Shown: positions 22,195 through 32,266 of the stretch, one piece after another
Position numbering within the stretch: position 1 is the first letter of the stretch
How the letters are laid out: each line of letters opens with the position of its first letter
Assembly (NCBI RefSeq): GCF_003852715.1
Contig: NZ_RIAV01000002.1
Coordinates: 62,001-126,000, forward strand
Direction: 5' to 3'
From: Ectobacillus antri
GTDB taxonomy: Bacteria > Bacillota > Bacilli > Bacillales > Bacillaceae_G
Length of the DNA: 64,000 nucleotides
Made by a program: the position numbers and the translations under genes
The notes under the pieces: generated by a model
Seen by the model: the letters and a program-made list of their open reading frames with translations, nothing else
Database searches by the model: none
Told to the model about the DNA's origin: nothing

Positions 22195-22342
22195 ATATAT
22201 ACGTGTAACTAACATAACAGCCGTGGAAAAGTAAAAACGACTTACTTTATGCACCTAGTAGGATCAGGCACGAGGCGCTCTTAGGTCTGATTACAACTGC
22301 ACATTGCTCATTCTTCTTTCTCACCTAGAAAATATCTTTTAC

Positions 22343-22975
22343 TCACTGTGAAATAATCTCTAAGTTCCCGTTTTTATCCATTTTGAAGATTGGTGCAATT
22401 CGCTCTTCCATTTCATCAAATAACACCATTTTACGAGCGCGATCCATAATTCGAACGAGATTTTGATAGTCTTCTTGAATTGTTCCTTGTTCACTTTGCA
22501 ACTGTTCTAGCTTTCTTTGTAGATTCTGTTGTTTTTTTCGCAAAGCTTCATTTTCACAGCGAAGTACATCGTTTTCTGTTTGCAGTCTAATAATATCTTT
22601 TGTATCTGGCTGAAATTGCTGCAAAAAGTGGATTACATCCTGCATACAAAGAGAAGAGACATGTGGTTCTTCTGAAAATTCAGCTTCAATGGCTTCTGCT
22701 CTTAAATGAGGTGTAATAAGCTTCTTTTGCGGCTGCTGTAGCTGTGCTCGTTTTGCCTCCTTACGCTGTTTTTTGGCAAGCTGCACTGCTTCTTCATAAC
22801 GGCTACGTACCTCGGCATTCCAACGGAAACCACAAGCAGCTGATGTTCGATTTAGTATATCTCCTACTTCATCAAATGCTTTTATTTGTGTACTGCCGCT
22901 TCGAATATGCCGCAATACTGTTTCTGCAAGAAGTAAATCATTTTCCGGGGTCCAGGCATCCTGACGCACTTTCAT
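22343..22975 (-). CDS. RsfA-family prespore-type transcriptional regulator
   Basis: A 210-residue protein. It has an N-terminal SANT/Myb-like DNA-binding domain ([20 protein letters not shown] ... [16 protein letters not shown]) and a long coiled coil (about 115-180), the layout of RsfA, which fine-tunes sigma-F genes in the forespore. The start at 22975 (MKVRQDAW) has GGGAGG six bases upstream; an in-frame start at 23023 would add 16 residues not expected in the family. Several paralogues exist in Bacillus, so no gene symbol is given. Confidence 0.85.
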   Translation of the reverse strand: MKVRQDAWTPENDLLLAETVLRHIRSGSTQIKAFDEVGDILNRTSAACGFRWNAEVRSRYEEAVQLAKKQRKEAKRAQLQQPQKKLITPHLRAEAIEAEFSEEPHVSSLCMQDVIHFLQQFQPDTKDIIRLQTENDVLRCENEALRKKQQNLQRKLEQLQSEQGTIQEDYQNLVRIMDRARKMVLFDEMEERIAPIFKMDKNGNLEIISQ

Positions 22976-23029
22976 AGCAAGCCTCCCAATGGTTTTTTGC
23001 TTATTGTCTCCCATGTGCATCATTTTATA

Positions 23030-24298
23030 CTATTTTTTTGAGTTTTGCAGATTGTGATAAACAGCTGCGAGGGCCTGCTCGAATTTCCCGGTTTGTTTTG
23101 GTGTATAGTACTCTTTATTTTTAATTTGATCCGGTAAATATTGCTGCTTTACCCAGCCATTTTCATAATCATGCGGATATAAGTAGCCGATACCGCGCCC
23201 CAATGCTTGTGCCCCTTTATAATGTGCATCCTTTAAATGTTTTGGCACGTCACCTGTACGCATTGTACGTAAATCATGAAGTGCTGCATCAATGGCTTGA
23301 TAAGCCGAGTTAGATTTAGGTGAGAGACAAAGCTCTATAACCGCATTGGCAAGTGGAATACGTGCTTCAGGAAATCCGACGCGCTCTGCTGCTTCAATTG
23401 CGGCAAGGGTGCGAGGGCCAGCCTGCGGGCTTGCAAGACCAATATCTTCATAGGCGATCACAAGAAGCCGTCTTGCAATGCTAGTTAAATCACCAGCTTC
23501 AATGAGGCGTGCCAAGTAATGAATAGCGGCGTTTACATCACTGCCGCGAATACTTTTTTGAAAAGCGGATAATACATCATAATGAGAGTCGCCGTCTTTG
23601 TCATGGACAAAGCTCTTTTTTTGCAAGCATTCTTCAGCAATCTCAAGTGTAATGGTTCTAACGCCATCTACAGGTAACGTAGATAATACCGCGAGCTCAA
23701 GCGCATTATAAGCAGAACGGAGATCGCCGCCTGATGCTCTTGCAAAATGTTGTAGCGCGTCTTTAGTCACTTCTGCTTCAAAAGAAGCCAGTCCCTTTTC
23801 GTGAGTGCTAAGAGCCCGGGTCAGGCCAATTAAAATATCTGCTTCTGTTAATGCATGTAACTCAAAAATTTGGCAGCGACTCCGAATCGCGGAGTTGATA
23901 GAATGAAAAGGATTACTTGTCGTAGCGCCGATCATTGTAAGTAATCCGCTTTCTAAATGCGGAAGTAAAAAATCCTGTTTGCCCTTATCAAGGCGATGTA
24001 CTTCGTCTAAAATTAAAATAAGATGACGCGACATCTTTGCCTCTTCAACTACAATCTCCATATCCTTCTTGTTATGTGTAACAGCGTTTAAAAGCCGAAA
24101 CGGCGTGCCGGTACTGCCGGCAATAGCACGGGCAATAGAGGTTTTTCCCGTGCCCGGCGGCCCATATAAAATCATAGATTGCAGGTGCTTAGCCTCCACC
24201 ATACGGCGGAGAAGCTTGCCTTCTCCAACGAGGTGAGACTGACCAATTATTTCTTCAATTGTTGTTGGTCTCATGCGATGTGCAAGTGGTTGTTTCAT
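23030..24298 (-). CDS. rarA: Replication-associated recombination protein RarA (MgsA)
   Basis: A 422-residue AAA+ ATPase related to clamp loaders and RuvB, acting at stalled replication forks. Walker A is YGPPGTGKTS (about 45-54), Walker B is ILDEVHRL (about 95-102) and the sensor is IGATTSNP. The C-terminal tetramerisation and MgsA domains are complete. AGGAGAG precedes the ATG. It is convergent with tcdA and divergent from cymR. Confidence 0.95.
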   Translation of the reverse strand: MKQPLAHRMRPTTIEEIIGQSHLVGEGKLLRRMVEAKHLQSMILYGPPGTGKTSIARAIAGSTGTPFRLLNAVTHNKKDMEIVVEEAKMSRHLILILDEVHRLDKGKQDFLLPHLESGLLTMIGATTSNPFHSINSAIRSRCQIFELHALTEADILIGLTRALSTHEKGLASFEAEVTKDALQHFARASGGDLRSAYNALELAVLSTLPVDGVRTITLEIAEECLQKKSFVHDKDGDSHYDVLSAFQKSIRGSDVNAAIHYLARLIEAGDLTSIARRLLVIAYEDIGLASPQAGPRTLAAIEAAERVGFPEARIPLANAVIELCLSPKSNSAYQAIDAALHDLRTMRTGDVPKHLKDAHYKGAQALGRGIGYLYPHDYENGWVKQQYLPDQIKNKEYYTPKQTGKFEQALAAVYHNLQNSKK

Positions 24299-24357
24299 AC
24301 AATCTCTCCTGTGTGTGTTGTGTGTTTATCGTATCATGTTCTCGTTTCAAGATGAAA

Positions 24358-24386
24358 TTTCTTCACATGTGAATTTATGATATAAT
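24358..24386 (+). promoter_or_regulatory. Probable cymR promoter
   Basis: A good -10 TATAAT at 24381-24386 lies 17 bases after a weak -35 (TTTCTT). A perfect 12-base palindrome TTCACATGTGAA (24362-24373) overlaps the -35. A small inverted repeat CTTAC/GTAAG follows the likely transcription start. Confidence 0.5.
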
Positions 24387-24427
24387 CTTATAGGCTTACT
24401 TAGGTAAGAATGAAAAGAGGTGCTTGG

Positions 24428-24844
24428 ATGAAAATTTCAACAAAAGGCCGCTACGGCTTAACAATTATGATTGATTTGGCAAAGAAGTATGGGGAAGGTC
24501 CCATTTCATTAAAATCTATAGCACAGGCACATGAATTGTCTGAGCATTACTTAGAGCAATTGATTTCACCACTGCGAAACGCACGTCTTGTGAAAAGTAC
24601 ACGCGGCGCCTATGGCGGATATGTACTGGCTGATCCGCCTTCCAATATTACAGCTGGAGATGTAATTCGTGTATTAGAAGGACCAATCAGTGTAGTTGAG
24701 GGGATTGAAGAAGAACGTCCTGCACAAAGACAGCTTTGGACGCGTATTCGCGATGCGGTACAAGAAGTACTAGATAGCACGACACTTGAAGACTTAGTGA
24801 AGTATGATGAAGAGCACGGACATGGATATATGTTTTATATTTAA
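24428..24844 (+). CDS. cymR: Cysteine metabolism repressor CymR (Rrf2 family)
   Basis: A 138-residue Rrf2-type winged-helix regulator. CymR with CysK represses sulfur-acquisition genes, including the yrrT-mccAB operon that is also in this window. The N-terminus MKISTKGRYGLTIMIDLAKK, the HTH ISLKSIAQAHELSEHYLEQL (19 residues, 32-51) and RGAYGGYVLADPPSNITAGD match CymR closely. Unlike IscR or NsrR, it lacks a cysteine cluster. The ATG at 24428 follows AAAAGAGGTG; an ATG at 24410 is less likely. Confidence 0.93.
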   Translation: MKISTKGRYGLTIMIDLAKKYGEGPISLKSIAQAHELSEHYLEQLISPLRNARLVKSTRGAYGGYVLADPPSNITAGDVIRVLEGPISVVEGIEEERPAQRQLWTRIRDAVQEVLDSTTLEDLVKYDEEHGHGYMFYI

Positions 24845-24860
24845 GAAAGGAGCTGTATGA

Positions 24861-26003
24861 ATGGAGCGTATATATTTAGACCATGCAGCTACATCTCCTA
24901 CGCACCCACAGGTTGTGGAACATATGATTCCGTACATGATGGAGATGTTCGGTAATCCTTCGAGTATCCACTTTTACGGCAGACAAGCGCGACATGCGGT
25001 TGATGAAGCAAGACGGGCTTGTGCAAGCAGTATTGGTGCGACGCCCAATGAAATTATTTTCACAAGCGGTGGTACAGAGGCCGATAATTTAGCACTATTA
25101 GGTGTTGCTCGTGCGAACAAAGCGCGAGGCAACCATATTATTACAACAGCAATTGAACACCATGCTATTTTAAATACATGTAAAATGCTTGAACATGAGG
25201 GGTTTGAGATAACGTATTTGCCGGTTGATGAAACTGGACGTGTGAATGTGCAAGACGTACAAGAGGCATTGACAGAAAAAACGATTTTAGTCTCAATTAT
25301 GTATGGTAATAATGAAGTAGGTACAGTACAGCCAATAGAAGAAATTGGTGCGTTGCTTCGGGAACATAGAGCATATTTTCATACGGATGCTGTACAAGCA
25401 TATGGTATAGTGGAGATTGATGTAAAGAAGTTAGGAATTGATCTACTGTCCGTTTCTTCTCATAAAATTAACGGTCCTAAAGGTGTAGGCTTTTTGTATG
25501 CAGCTAAACATGTCGCATTTGCTCCTCTATTAATTGGAGGCGAGCAAGAGCGTAAGAGAAGAGCAGGCACAGAAAATGTGCCTGGTATTGTTGGATTTCA
25601 TCAAGCGATTTTGCTTGCAGAAGCAGCACGTGAGCAAAAAAATCAACAATACCGATTATTTAAGGATATAATGATATCTGTCTTCGTAAATGAAGGCATA
25701 GAATTTGAGGTCAACGGAGGAGAAAACAGCTTGTCACACGTATTCAATGTGAGCTTTACAGGCATGCATATTGAGTCGTTTCTTGTAAATATGGATTTAG
25801 CGGGAATTGCTGTATCGAGCGGTTCAGCCTGTACAGCTGGTTCCATTGATCCATCACATGTTCTTGTGGCGATGTTTGGAAAATCCTCTGATAAAATACG
25901 TTCATCCGTACGATTTAGCTTTGGTCTTGGCAATACAAAAGAGCAGGTCGAAAAAGCAGCGTACGAAACTGTGAAAATCGTGAAGCGATTAGCACAAAAT
26001 TAA
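24861..26003 (+). CDS. Cysteine desulfurase (IscS/NifS-like, YrvO)
   Basis: A 380-residue PLP enzyme that removes sulfur from cysteine. The PLP lysine is K202 (SSHKINGPKG), the cofactor-binding His is in EHHAI (100-104), and the catalytic cysteine is C324 in SSGSACTAGS. It is followed by mnmA with an 18-base gap. In B. subtilis YrvO supplies sulfur to MnmA for 2-thiouridine, which is the likely role here. It is co-oriented with cymR, as in other Bacillus. Confidence 0.94.
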   Translation: MERIYLDHAATSPTHPQVVEHMIPYMMEMFGNPSSIHFYGRQARHAVDEARRACASSIGATPNEIIFTSGGTEADNLALLGVARANKARGNHIITTAIEHHAILNTCKMLEHEGFEITYLPVDETGRVNVQDVQEALTEKTILVSIMYGNNEVGTVQPIEEIGALLREHRAYFHTDAVQAYGIVEIDVKKLGIDLLSVSSHKINGPKGVGFLYAAKHVAFAPLLIGGEQERKRRAGTENVPGIVGFHQAILLAEAAREQKNQQYRLFKDIMISVFVNEGIEFEVNGGENSLSHVFNVSFTGMHIESFLVNMDLAGIAVSSGSACTAGSIDPSHVLVAMFGKSSDKIRSSVRFSFGLGNTKEQVEKAAYETVKIVKRLAQN

Positions 26004-26006
26004 TAA

Positions 26007-27134
<1,128 letters not shown>

Positions 27135-27138
27135 TTTA

Positions 27139-27174
27139 GAAACCTCGGACTTTTCATGAGCCGAGGTTTCTTTT
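27139..27174 (+). terminator. mnmA terminator
   Basis: A ten-base perfect stem, GAAACCTCGG/CCGAGGTTTC, is followed by TTTT. Confidence 0.8.
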
Positions 27175-27210
27175 ATGATGAATATAGAGTCTAATGAAGA
27201 GGTGATAAGT

Positions 27211-27861
27211 ATGGCAAAGCTAGAACAAGGCATTGCGATGATGCAGGAAGGAAAATGGGAGCAAGCGGCCCAGCTATTAACAGAAGCGATTCAAGAAGAG
27301 CCGAACAATCCGCTCGGTTATGTGAATTTTGCAAATTTGTTGGATGTTCTTGGAGAAGCAGAACGGGCAGTAACCTTTTATAAAAAAGCACTGGAGATAG
27401 ATGATACGTTAGCAACAGCGTATTACGGCTTAGGCACGATTTGTTATGAACAGGAGCAGTTCGAAGATGCCAAGGTGATGTTTGAAAAGGCCATGAAGTG
27501 TGGTTTACAATCTGGAGATGTTTATTTTATGCTCGGATTTACTTATGTAGAGCTCGGTAAGGATTTAATGGCACTGCCGCATTTGCAAAGAGCGATGGAG
27601 TTGAATGATAGCGATGCGGAGGCTGCATTTCAGTATGGGCTTTGTTTAGCGCGTTTAGAGCATGTGAAAGAAGCAAAAGCGGTGTTTGAAAAGGTACTGG
27701 AATTAGATCCGACACATACAGATGCACTATATAATCTTGGTGTTGCATACGCATTTGAAGAAAACAATGAAAAAGCGCTGGAATTCTTTAAACAGGCTGT
27801 TAAGTTGCAACCGGATCATTTTCTTGCGGGCAACGGTATTCGCTTGCTTGAGCAGGACTAA
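27211..27861 (+). CDS. TPR-repeat protein (YrrB-like)
   Basis: A 216-residue protein built almost entirely of about six tetratricopeptide repeats (for example LGYVNFANLLDVLGEAERAV, ATAYYGLGTICYEQEQFEDA, DALYNLGVAYAFEENNEKAL). It matches YrrB, a scaffold of unknown partner found between mnmA and recD2 in Bacillus. No signal peptide. The ATG at 27211 is chosen because AAGAGGTGATAAGT precedes it; an upstream ATG at 27175 lies too close to the mnmA terminator. Confidence 0.85.
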   Translation: MAKLEQGIAMMQEGKWEQAAQLLTEAIQEEPNNPLGYVNFANLLDVLGEAERAVTFYKKALEIDDTLATAYYGLGTICYEQEQFEDAKVMFEKAMKCGLQSGDVYFMLGFTYVELGKDLMALPHLQRAMELNDSDAEAAFQYGLCLARLEHVKEAKAVFEKVLELDPTHTDALYNLGVAYAFEENNEKALEFFKQAVKLQPDHFLAGNGIRLLEQD

Positions 27862-27880
27862 CCGCAAAGGGGCGTGAAGT

Positions 27881-30190
27881 ATGCAGGACACAATGGATTT
27901 GTTTAAAGAGGAACACAAATACATAAAAGGCCAAGTCCTTCATACGATTTTTCATAACGAAGACAATTTGTATTCTGTTGTGCGCATGAAGGTGCTAGAA
28001 ACGAACGAAGTATTCGAAGAAAAAGAAGTTCTGATTACTGGCTATTTTCCGCGCATGCATGAGGAAGAAATATTCACACTAAACGGTGTATTTAAAGACC
28101 ATCATCGTTATGGCATGCAGTATCATGTAGAAATGTTTAAAAAAGAACTTCCGCAAACAAAGAATGGAATTGTCCAGTATTTATCTAGTGATTTATTTAA
28201 AGGCATCGGTAAAAAAACGGCTGAACGCATTGTAGAAAAACTCGGCTCACAAGCAATTTCTAAAATCTTGGACGATGCATCAGTGTTAGACGGCATTGTG
28301 AAGAAGGATAAAGCACAGGAGCTTTATCAAACAATTCTTGAGCATCAAGGGCTTGAAAAAGTAATGAGTTTTTTGGGCGGTTATGGTTTTGGCACCAAAC
28401 TAACAATTAAAATTTATCAGAAGTATAAAGAGCAAACATTAGAAATCATCCGCAGCAATCCATATCAGCTGATTGAAGATGTTGAAGGTATTGGCTTTGG
28501 ACGTGCTGATGAAATTGGAAAAGCCTTTGGGATATCAGGTAACCATCCCGATCGAATTCGAGCGGGGTGCTTATTTACTTTAGAAAATGTATCCTTGCAG
28601 GAAGGACATGTATACATTACAAAAGAGCAACTAATCAGACGAACAATAGAACTGCTAAATCATCATGAACATACTGTTTCAGAGGCTGATATTACGCAAT
28701 GTTTGGAACTTTTACAAGGAGAAGACAAACTCATTATTGAGCAAGATAGGGCATATCTATCATCGCTATATTATGCAGAGCAAGGACTTGTTACTTCGTT
28801 ATTTCGGCTAATGGGAAAGGGAGAACTAGAATCTTTTTCGGAAGCTGATTTTCTTATGACGCTCGGCTCGATTGAAGACAAGCTTGGTGTGCAGTATGCA
28901 TCGCGACAAAGGGAAGGGGTACAAACAGCGCTTACGCATCCTGTGATGATTTTAACGGGTGGACCGGGTACAGGCAAAACAACAGTAATTAACGGTATCG
29001 TTGAAATGTACGCCGCGATGAATGGTTTGTCTTTAGATGCAAAAGATTATAACGAAAAAAATCCGTTTCCTATTTTGCTTACAGCTCCGACAGGTCGCGC
29101 GGCAAAGCGCATGAGTGAAGCGACAGGATTGCCTGCAGGTACAATTCATCGCTTGCTTGGATGGACGCCGGAAGGATCTTTTCAGCGTAATGAGCATGAA
29201 CCAGTAGCTGGAAAGCTGCTTATCATTGATGAATTTTCCATGGTGGATATATGGCTTGCAAATCAGTTGTTTAAATCATTGCCTTCTGATATGCAGGTTA
29301 TTATTGTTGGGGATGAAGATCAATTGCCTTCTGTAGGACCTGGTCAAGTGCTAAAGGATTTGCTAGCAGCGGAAATTATTCCAACGGTACGACTCACGGA
29401 GATATACAGACAAGCGGAAGGGTCATCCGTGATTCAGCTTGCTCATACCATTAAAGGTGGGAAAGTACCGGAAGATATTGCTGTGCAAAAAAGCGATCGT
29501 TCTTTTATTATGTGCAGTGGCGGCCAAATTGTTGATGTGGTTAAGAAAGTATGTGAGAATGCACAAACAAAAGGATTTACAGCAAAAGACATACAAGTGC
29601 TCGCGCCGATGTATCGTGGTCCGGCAGGTATTAATATGCTGAATCAGGCACTTCAGGAAGTGTTTAATCCAGCTCGTGAGAAAAGACGAGAAATTATCTT
29701 TGGTGAGGTAGTATATCGTGTTGGGGATAAAGTACTCCAACTTGTCAATCAGCCGGAAAGTCAAGTATTTAACGGCGATATCGGTGAAATCGTATCTATC
29801 TTTTATGCAAAAGAAAATGTAGAGCAACAGGATATGCTTGTCGTGTCCTTTGACGGTATTGAGGTAACGTATACGAAGTCGGATTTTAACCAAATTACAC
29901 ATGCGTATTGCTGCTCCATCCATAAGTCACAAGGAAGTGAGTTTCCAATCGTTATTTTGCCGGTTGTAAAAAGCTATTACCGTATGTTACGTCGCAACCT
30001 TCTTTATACAGCAATTACTCGCAGTAAGAAATTTTTAATTTTATGCGGTGAACCGGATGCTTTTCAATCTGGCATTAATCGAATGGATGATGCGGTGCGG
30101 CAAACGACGCTATGCGAGAGGTTAAAAGAACGGACTGTGTTGAAGGAAGAAGATGACGTGGAAGAACTTTCTCCTTATGATTTTTTATAA
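27881..30190 (+). CDS. recD2: ATP-dependent DNA helicase RecD2
   Basis: A 769-residue SF1B 5'-to-3' helicase of the RecD2/TraA type (YrrC). It works without RecBC and affects replication forks and mismatch repair. The long N-terminal region with helix-hairpin-helix elements (YLSSDLFKGIGKKTAERIVE; LIEDVEGIGFGRADEIG) precedes Walker A TGGPGTGKTT (about 359-368), motif II LIIDEFSMVD, and the C-terminal motifs IHKSQGSEFPIVILP and YTAITRSKK. AAAGGGGCG precedes the ATG. Confidence 0.96.
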   Translation: MQDTMDLFKEEHKYIKGQVLHTIFHNEDNLYSVVRMKVLETNEVFEEKEVLITGYFPRMHEEEIFTLNGVFKDHHRYGMQYHVEMFKKELPQTKNGIVQYLSSDLFKGIGKKTAERIVEKLGSQAISKILDDASVLDGIVKKDKAQELYQTILEHQGLEKVMSFLGGYGFGTKLTIKIYQKYKEQTLEIIRSNPYQLIEDVEGIGFGRADEIGKAFGISGNHPDRIRAGCLFTLENVSLQEGHVYITKEQLIRRTIELLNHHEHTVSEADITQCLELLQGEDKLIIEQDRAYLSSLYYAEQGLVTSLFRLMGKGELESFSEADFLMTLGSIEDKLGVQYASRQREGVQTALTHPVMILTGGPGTGKTTVINGIVEMYAAMNGLSLDAKDYNEKNPFPILLTAPTGRAAKRMSEATGLPAGTIHRLLGWTPEGSFQRNEHEPVAGKLLIIDEFSMVDIWLANQLFKSLPSDMQVIIVGDEDQLPSVGPGQVLKDLLAAEIIPTVRLTEIYRQAEGSSVIQLAHTIKGGKVPEDIAVQKSDRSFIMCSGGQIVDVVKKVCENAQTKGFTAKDIQVLAPMYRGPAGINMLNQALQEVFNPAREKRREIIFGEVVYRVGDKVLQLVNQPESQVFNGDIGEIVSIFYAKENVEQQDMLVVSFDGIEVTYTKSDFNQITHAYCCSIHKSQGSEFPIVILPVVKSYYRMLRRNLLYTAITRSKKFLILCGEPDAFQSGINRMDDAVRQTTLCERLKERTVLKEEDDVEELSPYDFL

Positions 30191-30234
30191 AATAGCATAA
30201 GTTATAAAAGGACAGTGAAGAAATTTCTTAGTCC

Positions 30235-30492
30235 TTGTTTAAACTCTTTCAGTTTAGACGATACTGGCGTAATAGAAAAAGGTACGGGAGTGATTACGCC
30301 TTGTTAATATGTCCAAACTGTAAAGGAAAGGATATCGGTAAAATTGGCGTGAACCAATTTTATTGCTGGACTTGTTATATTGAGCTGTCTGTGACAAAGG
30401 GGAAAATTTTTACACATCAAGTTGAAGAGGATGGTTCATTAAGTTCGCTTGATGATTTGTTTGATGATGATGAAAGAACAATCAGCATGTAA
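30235..30492 (+). CDS. Small protein with a CxxC...CxxC zinc-ribbon-like core
   Basis: An 85-residue protein. CPNC (27-30) and CWTC (45-48) form a probable zinc ribbon between a basic N-terminus (RRYWRNRKRYG) and an acidic tail (DDLFDDDER). Conserved small proteins of this type follow recD2 in related bacilli; the function is unknown. The only available start is TTG at 30235, and the nearest ribosome-site-like sequence (AAGGACAGTGAAG) is about 18 bases away, so either translation is weak or the true start is unclear. Confidence 0.65.
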   Translation: MFKLFQFRRYWRNRKRYGSDYALLICPNCKGKDIGKIGVNQFYCWTCYIELSVTKGKIFTHQVEEDGSLSSLDDLFDDDERTISM

Positions 30493-30504
30493 GGAGTGAC
30501 ACGC

Positions 30505-30633
30505 ATGAACATGAAATCTTCACTGTTGGCATTTAGTTTAGGTGCCGCGGCTTATCATTACGCACGCAAAAATAATATGCTTTCTTATAAAAGCATGAAA
30601 AAAGCGAAGAAAATGATGAAATCCTATTTGTAA
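30505..30633 (+). CDS. YrzQ/DUF3918-family small protein
   Basis: A 42-residue ORF. It has a short hydrophobic N-terminal segment (SSLLAFSLGAAAYHYA) and a very basic tail (KSMKKAKKMMKS). It matches the layout of the YrzQ/DUF3918 family found upstream of the AI-2E family gene in Bacillus. AAGGAG lies eight bases upstream of the ATG. Function unknown. Ends in a strong terminator. Confidence 0.75.
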   Translation: MNMKSSLLAFSLGAAAYHYARKNNMLSYKSMKKAKKMMKSYL

Positions 30634-30664
30634 AAAACAGTACGGTTTACCGTACTGTTTTTTA
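30632..30664 (+). terminator. Terminator after the YrzQ-like gene
   Basis: The stem AAAACAGTACGG/CCGTACTGTTTT with a TTTA loop continues into a T run. Confidence 0.9.
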
Positions 30665-30670
30665 TTGTAT

Positions 30671-30847
30671 TGGCTCTGTTAAAGTTCTTTGTTAATGTCG
30701 GTTACGGGTGTTCTCTTTTCGTGGGCAGTCATGGAGCCTCCTCGGTGCTAGACACCTGCGAGGTCTCCCTTTAACTCACTTTTCTCGCAGGCGTCTCACC
30801 TCTAATGAACAACGATCAATTATCAACCTCTTACTTTAACACAGACC
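30671..30847 (-). repeat. MITE-like dispersed repeat, copy B (inverted orientation)
   Basis: A 177-base element with terminal inverted repeats ending in GTTAAAG and CTTTAAC (TGGCTCTGTTAAAG at the left; CTTTAACACAGACC at the right). It is flanked on both sides by the direct repeat TTGTAT (30665-30670 and 30848-30853), a likely target-site duplication. Its reverse complement carries the core shared with copies A, C and D. This is the longest copy, with internal arms around GGAGCCTCCTCGG. No ORF encodes a transposase. Confidence 0.7.
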
Positions 30848-30914
30848 TTGTATGTAATGAATTTGCATAAAGAGCCCATATGTTTCTCAAACTAGAGAAA
30901 CGGAGGGATGTGCG

Positions 30915-31976
30915 GTGAAAAATATTAAGCTGATTTGGATTTACCGTTTGGCCCTGCTTTTGCTGTTATTTTTATGCTTGCTTGTATTTTGGAAGCTAAG
31001 GCCAATGTGGCTTCCTATTTTACAATTAATGAAATTGGTGATGGTTCCGTTTTTAACAGCTTATTTTATCGCTTACTTATTGCATCCACTTGTGGAGAAG
31101 CTTCATAAGAGAGGAATGCCGCGGGTTCTTGCTATTGTACTCATATACCTTTTGTTTTTTGGAGGGGTAGGCTATGGAATATATAAAGGTGTTCCGGCAG
31201 CGATCTCTCAATTAAAGGACATGAACCGCAATTTCCCGCAATTTATCGATATGTATGAAAGCTGGACAAAACAAGTAGAAACAAGAACAGCTAATTTTCC
31301 AGAATTTGTTACAGATAAGCTAAGAGAGGCGTTTCTTGGAGTTGAAGCTAAGCTTCAATCTTTTTTGGATCGGATGATGAGTACAGCACAGGGAATATTA
31401 GATTCTCTGTTAATTATTGTACTTATTCCATTCATCGTATTCTACTTGCTTAAAGACTACGATCGCATGTATCACTTTTTTTGGCGGTGTGTACCGGGGA
31501 AGTGGTGTGTAGAGGGAAAGAAGCTTGTAGATGACATTGATAAATCATTGGGAAACTATATTCGTGGTCAGCTATTTGTATGTGCTGTATTGGCTGGAGT
31601 TGCTGCATTTGCATTTTGGATTATTGGATTAAAATATCCCTTGTTACTTGGAATTTTGATAGGTGTTACAGATATTATTCCGTACTTTGGTCCTATTTTA
31701 GGAGCGATTCCAACTCTTATTGTTGCCGCCACCGTATCGGTGAACATGGTAATTAAAGCCGGGGTGGCGCTTGCTATTTTGCAGTTCTTAGAAAGTAATA
31801 TATTATCGCCATATATCGTGGGCAAATCGCTTCGGATGCATCCTGTTGTGATTATGTTTGCTTTATTAGTAGGCGGTGAGATTGCCGGCCTGCCTGGCTT
31901 GCTGCTTGCGGTGCCGGTACTTGCGGTATTACGCACTATTATTATTCATTCTAAAACCCTGCTGGCAAGGCGTTGA
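30915..31976 (+). CDS. yrrI: AI-2E/PerM family permease-like protein (YrrI)
   Basis: A 353-residue membrane protein of the AI-2E family (formerly UPF0118). Pairs of helices at the N-terminus (about 8-70) and in the C-terminal half (about 210-345) flank a soluble middle. Family blocks include VPFLTAYFIAYLLHPLVEKL, LIPFIVFYLLKDYDRM and ITDIIPYFGP-like TDIIPYFGPILGAIP. The substrate is unknown. The start is GTG at 30915 behind GGAGGG. It precedes alaS, as in B. subtilis; its stop overlaps the alaS promoter -35. Confidence 0.9.
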   Translation: MKNIKLIWIYRLALLLLLFLCLLVFWKLRPMWLPILQLMKLVMVPFLTAYFIAYLLHPLVEKLHKRGMPRVLAIVLIYLLFFGGVGYGIYKGVPAAISQLKDMNRNFPQFIDMYESWTKQVETRTANFPEFVTDKLREAFLGVEAKLQSFLDRMMSTAQGILDSLLIIVLIPFIVFYLLKDYDRMYHFFWRCVPGKWCVEGKKLVDDIDKSLGNYIRGQLFVCAVLAGVAAFAFWIIGLKYPLLLGILIGVTDIIPYFGPILGAIPTLIVAATVSVNMVIKAGVALAILQFLESNILSPYIVGKSLRMHPVVIMFALLVGGEIAGLPGLLLAVPVLAVLRTIIIHSKTLLARR

Positions 31977-32002
31977 CAACGCTATAAATTGTAGGCTATA
32001 AT
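31973..32002 (+). promoter_or_regulatory. alaS promoter
   Basis: TTGACA, an 18-base spacer and TATAAT. The -35 hexamer contains the TGA stop of the upstream membrane protein gene. Confidence 0.8.
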
Positions 32003-32007
32003 TCGCT

Positions 32008-32238
32008 TGAATACATAAATCTATGACGGATCGAGTACGTCACAGCCCATTTTCCAGAGAGAGGTCCCTTAGGCTGAAAGGACTTTCAGATGAAGAGTGA
32101 CGGAACGCTAATCCTGAGAGCAGCTAACACCTGCCGTCTTGCCACGTTACGGCAACTTGAGGTGATGGACTCCGGTCCATAATCAGGGTGGTAACGCGAG
32201 TATACTCTCGTCCCTGCTATGGGGGCGGGAGTTTTTTA
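32008..32238 (+). promoter_or_regulatory. T-box riboswitch, alanine (alaS leader)
   Basis: The T-box AGGGTGGTAACGCG is at 32185-32198. It is followed by a terminator hairpin (CTCGTCCCTGC/GGGGGCGGGAG, then TTTTTT). The specifier region reads GGAACGCTAATCC, giving the Ala codon GCT at 32107-32109. It should raise alaS expression when tRNA-Ala is uncharged. Confidence 0.9.
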
Positions 32239-32266
32239 TTTGTTAAAAAATAAGGAGGAAGTATAC

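Noticed and set aside
22195-22342. A fifth copy of the MITE-like repeat
   Set aside because: Only a fragment resembling an end (AACATAACAGCC) is seen. The core and the second end are absent.
24362-24373. Palindrome TTCACATGTGAA as a CymR autoregulatory site
   Set aside because: It does not match the CymR recognition pattern as I know it, so it is recorded only as a promoter-associated palindrome.
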